Source: Arachis hypogaea (lineage: Eukaryota > Streptophyta > Magnoliopsida > Fabales > Fabaceae). From it: 64,000 nucleotides of DNA. Location: the NCBI RefSeq assembly GCF_003086295.3, contig NC_092044.1, positions 873,001 through 937,000 on the forward strand, written 5' to 3'. Under the pieces are notes generated by a model that was given only the letters and a program-made list of their open reading frames with translations, ran no database searches and was not told the DNA's origin. Each line of letters begins with the position of its first letter. Position 1 is the stretch's first letter. The position numbers and the translations under genes are program-made. Below are positions 10,522-20,469 of this stretch, one piece after another.

Positions 10522-12336
10522 ATGTCAATGTCCTCGTCATCTTCATCATCAGATTCTGAATCTGAATATTCAAACCTACAACACATACCAGATGAATGCT
10601 GGGAATCAGTTTTCAAATACCTCAGCGACCCTCTCGATCACGAATCACTCTCCCTCGTCTCAAGCCACTTCCTTTCCCTCACCAACCGCCTCCGCACCTC
10701 CCTCACCGTCTCCGACCATGTCCTCCCCTTCCTCCCCGCCCTTCTCTGCCGTTTTCCCAACCTCACCTCCATCAACCTCACGCACCACACCGGTGACCTG
10801 AACGAGCTCCTCTCCCAAATCGCTTCCTCTCACTTACCCTCCCTCCGTTCCCTTGATCTCTCTCATCAACCCGCTTTACCTTCAATTGCGTTGAGACATT
10901 TCTCTCGAAAGTTTCCAGCTTTGAAGTCACTCAACTGTTCCTTCATGGATTCACTTACCGACAAAGATTTGAACTTAATTGCTGAGTGCTTCCCGAACCT
11001 CGAAGAAATCGATATTAGTTACCCACGGATCGCAGATGCGGAATCTCGTGTAAAGGCCTTGGCTTCAGGGTTTAAGAAGCTCCGAAAGGTGAATCTTTCA
11101 GGTAGTCACACTGTTTGGTTCTCTTCTATTTTTGATCTGTGTCAGAATTGCGAGTTTCTAGAAGAGTTAGTTCTTCTTAGTACGAACTTCATTGGCCCAA
11201 CAGGTCCAATTGGATTTGCAAATGCGATCCTCCAGAGACCTGAATTGAGGTCTTTGGCTCTTGGCTGTTCGCATGTTGGGTTTATGAATGAGGGTGATGT
11301 GATTTCAAAGTTCTTTGAATTGGTGAGTTTGAAAGAGTTTACTTGTCTTGAATTGTCTTATTCGCCTTTATCTGATGAGTGTTTGTGTGTTGCTGCGGAA
11401 GAAGGCTTGCCATTGAGGAAACTCTCACTGCCGGGTTGTTTCCAATATGGATATGGTGGGATTTCTTCCTTGTTAAGAAATTGTAACAATTTGCAGCATT
11501 TGGATCTTCAATGCACAGAGTTTCTTGATGATAGGTGTGTCATTGAGCTGTCTATGCTTCTTGGTAATCTGAACTTTGTGAACCTTAGTGAGAATTCGAA
11601 TCTTTCTGATTCGAGCTTGTTCGCCATCATCCGGAACTGCCCTTTGATAACTGAGATCAGGATGGAGAGAGCTGGTGTTGGGAAGCAGAAGGTGGAGAAG
11701 GATTGTTTGGTTGTGAATTCTCATTTGAAGTTTCTCTATTTGACTCGCAATTCGTATTTGGATGATGAAAGTGTCGAGATGATTGCTTCGGTTTGTCCCA
11801 ACTTGGAGACAATGGATTTGAGCTATTGTGAGAGGGTTTCGGAAGGTGCTGTTGAAGTTTTGAGGAAGTGTTGTAAGATTAGGCATATGAACTTAGCTCG
11901 ATTAGGATCGGAGCTGTTTCGGATTGACTTTGAAATTCCTACACTGTGTTCGTTGAATTTGTCATGGTTGCGCATTGGTGATGAAGAACTCTCTCTTATC
12001 TCAAAGAGATGTCATAGGTTGAAAGAACTAAAACTGGATTTTTGTCAAAAGATCACAGCCAATGGGGTAAATCAGGTAGTGGAAAATTGCAAGCAGCTAA
12101 GGGTGATAAGCTTGTTTTCTTGTGAGAAAGTGGCTGCTGATGTTGTTGCTTGGATGGTGTTCACAAGGCGATCGTTGAGAAAAATAATTGCTCCGCCTCG
12201 ATTTCATCTTACTGAGGGCCAGAGGGATCTCTTCCTGCGGCATGGATGCATTGTTTCCAGTGATCTAACCAATGTAACTGATTCATCTGCAAGGAACTAT
12301 GAACCTGAGTTGTTGGAGGCATTTTTGTTTCCTTGA
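10522..12336 (+). CDS. F-box/LRR protein, clade A, copy 1
   Basis: An intronless frame of 604 residues. An acidic, Ser-rich leader (MSMSSSSSSSDSE) precedes the F-box at about residues 20-65 (PDECWESVFKYLSD, then LSLVSSHFLSLTN), the segment that binds SKP1 in SCF ubiquitin ligases. The remainder is a long array of leucine-rich repeats of the Cys-containing type, for example LKELKLDFCQKITANGV, ending in a short tail. By family knowledge the LRR arc picks the substrate; the substrate is unknown here. The nearest relative in the window is 13862, on the same strand and with the same order of motifs, so the two are tandem duplicates. The first ATG of the frame is used; an ATG two codons later is equally possible. 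MITE relics lie just upstream. Confidence 0.9.
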   Translation: MSMSSSSSSSDSESEYSNLQHIPDECWESVFKYLSDPLDHESLSLVSSHFLSLTNRLRTSLTVSDHVLPFLPALLCRFPNLTSINLTHHTGDLNELLSQIASSHLPSLRSLDLSHQPALPSIALRHFSRKFPALKSLNCSFMDSLTDKDLNLIAECFPNLEEIDISYPRIADAESRVKALASGFKKLRKVNLSGSHTVWFSSIFDLCQNCEFLEELVLLSTNFIGPTGPIGFANAILQRPELRSLALGCSHVGFMNEGDVISKFFELVSLKEFTCLELSYSPLSDECLCVAAEEGLPLRKLSLPGCFQYGYGGISSLLRNCNNLQHLDLQCTEFLDDRCVIELSMLLGNLNFVNLSENSNLSDSSLFAIIRNCPLITEIRMERAGVGKQKVEKDCLVVNSHLKFLYLTRNSYLDDESVEMIASVCPNLETMDLSYCERVSEGAVEVLRKCCKIRHMNLARLGSELFRIDFEIPTLCSLNLSWLRIGDEELSLISKRCHRLKELKLDFCQKITANGVNQVVENCKQLRVISLFSCEKVAADVVAWMVFTRRSLRKIIAPPRFHLTEGQRDLFLRHGCIVSSDLTNVTDSSARNYEPELLEAFLFP

Positions 12337-13861
12337 GTAACTTGTTTGAGAAACAAAAGATAGGGAATGCTTCTAAATTGTATTGTTTCCTTTCTATGTG
12401 TTTATTGAGGAAGAACTTCTACACTTTCATTTTCTGAACCTGAATTGTTATTGCAAGTTGTTTAAACTTGGAATGGATGGTATATGATGTATGAGAAAGC
12501 AGTAAATGACTATATTAAAAATAACTTATAAATAAATTATTTTGTATTTGGATTTTTGATTTTAAAAGTGCTTATTTTATAAAAATATGATAAAAAGTAA
12601 TAGTATTATGAGAGAAGTTATTTTTTTAACTTCTTTATAAGTTCCTAAATAATTTTTTAGAAAACTACAATTTAGTTTTAAAAATTATATCAGACATTAA
12701 TACTACTATTTTTTATAAGTTAAAAATTCAAAAAGGTTACTTTTAAAACTTCTCAAACGGTCAATACTTTTGTATCAAGTGGCTTCTTTTATAATATTGG
12801 TTTGAATTACTCGGACTATAAACACTGTCCCTGTGAAGATGGATGGAAAAAAAAAAAAGAGAGGAAACGTGTGAATTTTAGGTTTATTCTGTGTGATTAT
12901 AATTTTGACATCTGAATTATTCTTTTAACCTCTAATTTGTATTTTAAAATGATATGAAGATACAATGCACAACAAATTCTGCAATAAACATTATATTACA
13001 CATGCAAATAAATTTATGTGAGGAAAAATTTTAAATAACTAACACTTACTTCCTTATAGTTATCTTATATTTAAATTAACATTAGTTAATTCTTTCTTTC
13101 TTCACACTAAAAATATTAGGCCATAATAAATTAAAAATGTGACTATTAAAAAAATTTGAAGATTTGCATTTTTAAAAATTTTGTTTGCCACAATATCCAA
13201 GATATATATGGATATTTAAAATTATAAATGATCCAAATATTACCCATTTTAATAAATATTATATTTATTTAATTTAAACAAAAAATTCCAATCAAACTAT
13301 GGCGCATTATCCTTGACAAAAGAAAAATCTTAATTAATCAATAGGTTAGTATTAGTTAAAACAAAAAATACGGATATTTAAGAGTTTTTTTTAAATTAGT
13401 CTTTTTACTTAAAATTAGTTTTTCTTTTAAAATATACAAAGATTAAATAGATCAACTCGAATATTTTGCCGAATTGACACTAAATATTTGAAATTTATTA
13501 TATTTTATATATTTTAAATATTTTAAAAATTCAGATATTTTGATTAACATTAAATTTGGTATATTAAAGATAAGTAAATTTTAATTTAAAATAATATTTT
13601 TAAAATAATTTTTTAAATGATCATATTTTATTGATGAAAATTCAGGTAAAGTCGATTTAGTCAAATCAGATAAATCAATTAACGACTCTCTCAAATATCA
13701 ACATCACGTGAAATCAACAGAATTTTTACCTATCTTATTATCTTTTAACAAAGATTTTATCTTTTAACCAATATTTATAGCGTCCGATTTATAAGAAACG
13801 TCAAAACCACCTTAATACCCCAAGCTCCCATCATCGTTCTCCAAAACCTTTCCTCACAAGA
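12337..13861. other. Intergenic between the two plus-strand F-box genes
   Basis: It contains a possible short relative (12520-12770) of the transposon at 8565, sharing the ttttgtatttggatttt block, and a shortened copy of the 142-bp MITE (13637-13732). The rest is AT-rich. A tatttata motif at 13772-13779 could serve the next gene. Confidence 0.5.
13637..13732. mobile_element. Internally deleted copy of the 142-bp MITE
   Basis: The left end gaaaattcaggtaaagtcga joins directly to the right half (gactctctcaaatatcaaca, then CACGTG at 13705-13710 and atttttacc). About 45 bp of the usual interior are missing. It ends about 130 bp before the F-box gene at 13862. Confidence 0.6.
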
Positions 13862-15607
13862 ATGTTTCCATCATCAAGAATTTGCAGACACCAAGAGCTA
13901 CATTTACCAGATGAGTGTTGGGAATTAGTTTTCAAACACCTTAGCGACCCTCTCGATCACGAATCACTCTCCCTCGTCTCGCGCCACTTCCTTTCCCTCA
14001 CCAACGGCATCCACACCGACCTCGCCGTATCCGACCGTGTCCTCCCACTCATTCCCGTCCTCCTCCGCCGTTTTCCCAACCTCACGACCATCAAAATCAC
14101 GCGCTACTTCACCGGTGACATCAACGCGCTCCTCTCCCAAATCGCTTCCTTCAACCTCCCCTCACTCCATTCTCTCGACCTGTCTCACCAACCCACCTTC
14201 CCCTCACATGGGTTGCGACAATTCTCCGAAAAGTTTTCAGCTTTGAAGTCACTCAACTGTTCCCACACCCGTCATGATTTGGATTTAGTTGCCGAGTGCT
14301 TCCCAAACCTCGAAGAAATCGATGTGAGTTTCCGTAAATATAAAATTGATATCGTTTCGGATTGGGAAAAGGCATTGACTTCAGGGCTTAAGAAGCTTAG
14401 AAAGGTGACTATTTCGGGTAACTTCACCCATGGAGACTCTTACCTTCTTGCCTTGTGTCACACTTGTGTGTTTCTAGAAGAGTTAGTTGTTATTCAAACT
14501 GGCCCTGTTTCTATGATAGGCATTGCCAATGCGATTCGCAAGAGACCCGAATTGAGGTCTTTGTTAGTTAACTGTTTGACTTATGGGTTTTTTAGTGAGG
14601 ACCTTAGAAAGGGGAATATGACTTTGGAGTTCATTGATGCATTGGTGAGTTTGAAGGGATTGAATTGTCTTGATTTGTCTTATTCAAGTATATCTGATGA
14701 GGCCTTGTGTGTTCTTGCGGAAGAAGGCCTTCCGTTGAGGAAACTCTCTCTAAGATGTTGCAAGGGATATGGATACGGTGGGATCTCTTACTTGTTGAGA
14801 AAGTGTAACAATTTACAGTATTTGGATCTTCAAATGACGCAGTTTCTGAATGATCAGTGTGTGGTTGAGTTGTCTTTGCTTCTTGGTAACTTGAAGTTTG
14901 TGAAACTTAGTGATAATGCAAAGCTTACTGATTTAAGCTTGTTTGCCATTATGCGAAACTGTCCTTTGATAACCGATATCAGGATGGAGAGTACAGGCAT
15001 TGGAAAGCAGAAGCTGCAGGAAGATTGTTTGGTTGTGAATTTTCATGTAAAGTTTCTCTATTTGGCTAGCAATACCTGGTTGGATGATCAAACTGTCACC
15101 ATGCTTGCTGCGGTTTGCCCCAACTTGGAGATGATAGATTTGAGCAAATGCGGAAGGGTTTCAAAAGGTGCTATTGAGGTTTTGTGGAGCTGTCGTAAGA
15201 TTCGGCGCATGGACTTAGCTCTATTAGGACATGAGCTGTTTCAATTTCGGTTTCGAGTTTGCTTCGATGTTCCTACATTGTTTGTGTTGAATTTGTCCCA
15301 ATTGAGTATTAGCAACGAGGAACTCTACCTTATTTCAAAGAGTTGTTGCAAGTTAAAAGAACTTGATTTAGAAAGTTGTCACAAAATCACGACCAGGGGA
15401 GTAAAGCAGATGGTGAAAAATTGCAAGCAACTAAGAACGATAAGTTTAGCAGCTTGTGAAAAAGTATCTGCTAATGTCGTTGCTTGGATGGTATCTGCAA
15501 GGCCATCGTTGAGAAAAATAAGACCTCCGCCTCGATTCTCTGCTACCGAGAGCCAGAGGGATCTCTTCCGGCGTCATGGATGCTTTGTTGGCAAGTGGTC
15601 TAATTAA
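13862..15607 (+). CDS. F-box/LRR protein, clade A, copy 2
   Basis: An intronless frame of 581 residues. The leader is short (MFPSSRICRHQELH). The F-box follows at about residues 15-60 (PDECWELVFKHLSDPLDHES), then Cys-type LRRs to the end, such as LKELDLESCHKITTRGVKQM and ISLAACEKVSANVVAWM. The leader RICRHQ is shared with the copies at 26931 and 35320, while the position and strand pair it with 10522. The role is inferred as an SCF substrate receptor with unknown target. The frame is complete, with no damage seen. A TATA-like tatttata lies about 85 bp upstream. Confidence 0.9.
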   Translation: MFPSSRICRHQELHLPDECWELVFKHLSDPLDHESLSLVSRHFLSLTNGIHTDLAVSDRVLPLIPVLLRRFPNLTTIKITRYFTGDINALLSQIASFNLPSLHSLDLSHQPTFPSHGLRQFSEKFSALKSLNCSHTRHDLDLVAECFPNLEEIDVSFRKYKIDIVSDWEKALTSGLKKLRKVTISGNFTHGDSYLLALCHTCVFLEELVVIQTGPVSMIGIANAIRKRPELRSLLVNCLTYGFFSEDLRKGNMTLEFIDALVSLKGLNCLDLSYSSISDEALCVLAEEGLPLRKLSLRCCKGYGYGGISYLLRKCNNLQYLDLQMTQFLNDQCVVELSLLLGNLKFVKLSDNAKLTDLSLFAIMRNCPLITDIRMESTGIGKQKLQEDCLVVNFHVKFLYLASNTWLDDQTVTMLAAVCPNLEMIDLSKCGRVSKGAIEVLWSCRKIRRMDLALLGHELFQFRFRVCFDVPTLFVLNLSQLSISNEELYLISKSCCKLKELDLESCHKITTRGVKQMVKNCKQLRTISLAACEKVSANVVAWMVSARPSLRKIRPPPRFSATESQRDLFRRHGCFVGKWSN

Positions 15608-16603
15608 TGTAACTGATTCTTCATCTGGAAGTGAACTATGAATCTAAATTGTGTGTGGAATATTTGGTTTCCTTGAGTAACTTGTGTGAGAAATAAAATA
15701 TAGTAAATATATCACAGTTTACATTATTTGTAGTTTCCTAAAAGGTAGTATTTTTTTTATTACATACTATTATTTTATTCTGCTCATACCTTTGGTTTTT
15801 CACCATTCAAGAGTTTGAGCCTTGTTAATTGCAAGAGCTTTAGATGTATATGAACAATTAGCATGATTTAATAGTAACTTTCTTTTTTTTTTTTTCGCTG
15901 TGCATTTGTTGTTATCAAAATTTTCTGTCTTCCTTTTTGAAGTCTTGTTTGAACAAAAGCTTTCAGGAAAGAAAACATGACATGAAAATGAATTAAATAA
16001 TGAAACTCTAAGTCTCTAATGCTAAAAACTGGATTTGTTTCATTTAAAATATTTTTAGGAACATGTCAGTTCTTTTAAGCTTTTCAAAGTGAATCAATCA
16101 AATCCAAGTTAATTGGCATAGGTGCCAAGCCACGTCCATGAATCCTTCTTCTCTCAATGTTGAATGCTATGGAAGCCAAGGTTGATCTGAAGCTGATAGC
16201 ATCAGCAATGCCTCCTTGAGTTATCTTAAAACAATTGAAGAATGAAATGTCTTCAATTGTCATACATAGAGCTACTAATTAATTGGTTTTTGACCATTCA
16301 AGAGTTTGTGCCTTGCAAAATTGCAAAAGCTTTAGATGTATATGAAATAATCAGTGAAGATACTATAAACAAATGCATAGTAGTAGTAACAATCAGGTAC
16401 TTCTTTCATTCTAAAGTTTGTTATTTTGAAGATTCAAATAACTGAATAAATAACTAATTTCACATGCATATATACATAGAGTTATGCATATATTATGCTC
16501 GTATAAACATAATTCAAACACAGATACTATACATGAGACATCTGCATAATTTTTACTCACCTTGCTGTACAATGAAGTGTTATGCACCAAGCATTATTTG
16601 TTC
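15608..16603. other. Intergenic with a local repeat and an F-box fragment
   Basis: The two stretches 15796-15875 and 16284-16360 are diverged copies of each other (accattcaagagtttg, then gctttagatgtatatgaa). Between them lies a fragment of the neighbouring clade B F-box gene (16074-16278). The remainder is the downstream flank of that gene. Confidence 0.6.
16074..16278 (-). pseudogene. Fragment of a clade B F-box/LRR gene
   Basis: About 200 bp closely match the interior of the neighbouring gene at 17490-17710 in the same orientation (gaatcaatcaaatccaagtt, ggcataggtgccaagccacg, gtcttcaattgtcatac). Small deletions are visible at both edges. There is no start, F-box or stop. It is a partial duplicate that cannot encode a useful protein. 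Confidence 0.85.
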
Positions 16604-18295
16604 TCAAACACCAACATAAGAGTTTGTGATTATTCTCCTCAATGATGGCCTTATAAGTTCTAAGGAAGCAACAAAATTATCATTTACAAAATCACAGTTC
16701 TTCAAATTCAGCTCTCTCAACTCCATGCAGCTTTCTACCACTTCCTTCACCCCTTTTGTGGTAACATTGTTGCAACCTTGAATATCCAGAACTACTAGTC
16801 CACAGCAACATTTTGAGATTATGGAGAGTGCTTCATCATTGATTCTTGATCCTGACAAGTTCAATACCTTCAGTTGCAAAACTTTAAAGTCCATCTTCAA
16901 CAGCTTCACCCCTGTATTGGCTAAGCCTAAGTGCCTTATCTCTCGGCATTTCCTGAGAACGTCCACGACACATTCTCCTGATATGCTGCCGCAAGAGTTT
17001 AAGTCGAGAAGCTCTACATTGGGGCAAATAGAAGCCATTTTCATCAAACTTTGATCACCAAGTAAAATATTTTGACCCAGATAGAGACTCTTCACTTGAG
17101 TGTTCTGAACCGGAACAAGAGAAGAATCTGAATCTTCCCCTACTTCTCCAAGATATGTTCTGTCCATTTTAATCTCAACAAGTTTAGGACAACCTCTTGT
17201 CAGTGTGTAAAATGTTGAATTGGTAAGCTGATCACAACCACTGAGGTTTATAGAGGTTAAATTGAGAAGAAACATTGATAGCTTGCCAATACAATGATCG
17301 GTTAGGAAGTCGGTTTTTCTAAGATCCAAGCATTGTATTAATGGACAATTTGATACCACAGAATATATTCCTGAAAATGTGAAATTGCAGCAGTCTTGGA
17401 GGATGAGTTTCTTTATGGAATGACAACATTCTGCAACAGAACAGAGCAACTCATCCGAGATAAAAGAATTCGACAAATCAATACAAGTTAAGCTTTTCAA
17501 ACTCTTGAGTGAATCAATCAAATCCAAGTTAATTGGCATAGGTGCCAAGCCACGTCCATGAATTCTTCTTTTCTTAATGTTGAATGCTATGGAAACCAAG
17601 GTTGGTCTGAAGTTGATAGCATTAGCAATGCCTCCTTGAGTTATCTTAAAACAATTGAAGAAGGAAATGTCTTCAATTGTCATACAGTTCTGACACAGAG
17701 CTACCAGTGATTGATCAGTGACTAAGTAGTTTCCAGAGAAGTTAATCTTGCGAAGGCGCTCGAGCAACAAAGACAACTTTGAGATCCCAAAATCTGTTGC
17801 TTCTGAAATCAATGGGAAGCTGATGTCAAGCTCTTGAAGCAATGGGAAACAATAGGCCATGATCATCAAATGGCTATCCCAAAGAGAGCCAATGTTTGAA
17901 CAAATCAACACCCTTAAGTTCTTCATCTTCGAGCCGATGTCCCGGAACAAATCAATGGGAAGTGTCCTCTGATTGGAAAGGTTAAGGGTATCAAGGTCCA
18001 AGGTGGATTGTGAAACCTGACAAAGCAGGCCTTCGAGGTTCCCATTGAAGTAACTGAGGTCTAAGACTTTGAGCCTTGAGAATCTCAAGAACAGCTTTGG
18101 AATGAGCATTGTTGTTGCATCAAATATTGTGAGGGAATCTTGAAGCTGGCTTGAAATTGTGAGGAACCGCTTGCAGACCATGGACACCGATTCCAAGTCT
18201 CGGCCGTGGCCTAGGAATCTGAAGATTGATTCCCAGCATTCATCAGGAAAACTCACTGATGCCTTCATCTTGATCTTGTTCTTGATCTCTGCCAT
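16604..18295 (-). CDS. F-box/LRR protein, clade B, copy 1
   Basis: An intronless frame of 563 residues on the minus strand. The start is MAEIKNKIKMKAS, with an alternative Met at residue 10. The F-box is at about residues 17-60 (PDECWESIFRFLGHGRDLES, then MVCKRFLTISS). About fifteen LRRs follow, many of the Cys-containing type (LVVLDIQGCNNVTTKGVKEV), ending RRIITNSYVGV. The closest relative is 37496-39337; a decayed copy of its 3' half is at 29786-30258. Upstream of the start, at 18363-18435, is a long (TA)n tract that may lie in the leader or promoter. SCF receptor function is inferred from the domain pair. Confidence 0.9.
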   Translation of the reverse strand: MAEIKNKIKMKASVSFPDECWESIFRFLGHGRDLESVSMVCKRFLTISSQLQDSLTIFDATTMLIPKLFLRFSRLKVLDLSYFNGNLEGLLCQVSQSTLDLDTLNLSNQRTLPIDLFRDIGSKMKNLRVLICSNIGSLWDSHLMIMAYCFPLLQELDISFPLISEATDFGISKLSLLLERLRKINFSGNYLVTDQSLVALCQNCMTIEDISFFNCFKITQGGIANAINFRPTLVSIAFNIKKRRIHGRGLAPMPINLDLIDSLKSLKSLTCIDLSNSFISDELLCSVAECCHSIKKLILQDCCNFTFSGIYSVVSNCPLIQCLDLRKTDFLTDHCIGKLSMFLLNLTSINLSGCDQLTNSTFYTLTRGCPKLVEIKMDRTYLGEVGEDSDSSLVPVQNTQVKSLYLGQNILLGDQSLMKMASICPNVELLDLNSCGSISGECVVDVLRKCREIRHLGLANTGVKLLKMDFKVLQLKVLNLSGSRINDEALSIISKCCCGLVVLDIQGCNNVTTKGVKEVVESCMELRELNLKNCDFVNDNFVASLELIRPSLRRIITNSYVGV

Positions 18296-18360
18296 AGCAT
18301 AATTTTTTTAGAACTAATGCTTTGATAACAATAATGTTGAATGATGTGATAAACAAAAAT

Positions 18361-18362
<2 letters not shown>

Positions 18363-18435
<73 letters not shown>
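18363..18435. repeat. (TA)n microsatellite
   Basis: About 36 uninterrupted TA units lie about 70 bp upstream of the ATG of the minus-strand F-box gene. It is likely length-polymorphic. Reading frames crossing it encode only YIYI repeats and are artefacts. Confidence 0.95.
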
Positions 18436-18437
<2 letters not shown>

Positions 18438-18941
18438 GAGAAAAGTCCATGGCAGTGTCAAAAATTTCAGGCTATGAATCTTGGATTATGGTCAGATCAG
18501 CCGGCCTTGATCATTGATTAATTGAAATTGATCAAATCATAAACAAAAGAGTTATTGTTTGACATGTATTAAGGTATTGGGAAATATATAATAAAAAAAT
18601 GTAGCTATTATTTAAAAATGATTCTAATAACCAATGATGCAAATAGAAGTTACCTGAGAATTTCGTTGATCAAGGGAAAGAAGCTTCAGAAGAAGAAGCG
18701 TTAATGTTTGAGTTTTGACTAATGGAATTGTCGTCTAAAGGGATGAATCTCTAGAAACTCTTTTTTGCTTTGTTCTTGTTTAGATGGCATCTAATATGGT
18801 GATCTGTTATTTTCACTTTGCAGCCTCTTACTTTTCACACTTTTCTTTTCTTTCAATCTGGTGTAGTCCCCAGTCCCCACAATATCGATCAATTTTCTCA
18901 TTTGAGCATTATAACATTGATCCAATTTAAAAAAATTATTG

Positions 18942-18994
<53 letters not shown>

Positions 18995-20235
18995 GAATAG
19001 TCTCATTTATATGTTATATTTCCCACATTTTATATTGATTTCAGTTTTTCTATATTTGTCCTTAATGTTTTTAAAACATTTGAATTTTATCCTTTTTTTC
19101 CGTCTTATGATATTCAAATTATGAATAGAGAAAATTATATCAAAACTAAATTATTGTTCGTGTGATAAGTTGTCCAAGTATATCTCGGCTCTGAAGAAAC
19201 TGAATTTCGTTCTTCCTTTCTGAAGACGAGATATACTTTAATTTTCAGAAAAGATTGGGATGGAAATTTATAAAAAATATTTCAACGCTCAAGTTAGTTT
19301 AGAGAATATTTTCTGGTGAGTTGTAAAAATGAAAAGTGTTCGAAATTATGATAAAATGGATTTCTTAGAGCAAATGTGTTTATTAGATTTAATAACATCA
19401 TTTTGTTGTATTCATTTTATAAAAAAAATGTGACCAGTTAACCAACCTTCATAATCACTTGTTAAAAACAACAATTTATTGTTGCATCTAAACATATAGA
19501 TATTTACTAATATGGATATGAGACGAAAAAAAAAAAAAAAAAAGAAAGAACTCCTATCAACTTGTTCCAACTTAAGATAATAAACTCATAAGCTTAGTCT
19601 TACTTCACTTTCAAGAAACGAAAAAAAATTTCATCTCCAAATTTAACTCAGATGTAACTCGGCTTCTTTTGGAATGTAAAACCGTGGTATTTATCGAAAA
19701 AATGATTTGATTGATGGGATTTAATATGATACGACCGAAAAAATTCCTATATTTCTTATCAGAACATGTTGATTTGACCCTATAAGTGAGATCCCACCCC
19801 TAACATGTTGCCCGCTAGAAGCAGACTTAGAAAGTGTTATTTTACAAAAAAAAAAAAAAAAGCTAAGAATGCTAATTTTTTTTTCATGATAAATTTGTTT
19901 TTATTTCACGCATACGAAAAATAGCTTAATGCTTCAACCAAATAATGCGTTGTAGTTACTAGTTAGCATTACATACCAAATATGTGAGAAGAGTTTTATA
20001 TCAATCCTCATTAAATATACCAACTAACCCAGGCCCAAAAGGGAGAGAGAGACTTAACTATGACTAAATCTTGATCCGAATTAGTCCATCTTAATTTTAA
20101 TCATTTTTTAATTTAAATGAACATTTAAAATGTACACAATTAAAACTGAGAAAATGCACTAATTAATTAAGTTGACAAACAGATATTCATACCTATCAAA
20201 TTATAGACATGCATAATTATATATACAGCAGCTAC
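18436..20235. other. Intergenic between F-box clade B copy 1 and reductase copy 1
   Basis: AT-rich spacer with an (ATT)n tract at 18944-18997 and short A-runs. No gene, hairpin or recognisable transposon was found in the remainder. Confidence 0.5.
18944..18997. repeat. (ATT)n microsatellite
   Basis: About 17 ATT units. Frames through it encode only poly-I, poly-L or poly-N and are artefacts. Confidence 0.95.
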
Positions 20236-20434
20236 TTAACCAAGCAAATATACACCAGCCTCCTTATAGCTCTCAACAGAATCAATGAGTGTCTCCTCTA
20301 ATGGCCTGTAACTCCAACCAAGTCTCTGTAGTTTCTCGGAGCTCAACCTTATGTAATAATCCACCTCAATAAACCTGCCAATAACAAAAATTTTGCTTAG
20401 AAATGTATTTAACTATGCATACGGTTAAACAATT

Positions 20435-20469
<35 letters not shown>

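Noticed and set aside
11473..11886. 137-residue minus-strand frame within the F-box gene
   Set aside because: Antisense shadow of LRR coding sequence.
18243..18461. Frames rich in YIYI over the (TA)n tract
   Set aside because: Microsatellite translation, not a gene.
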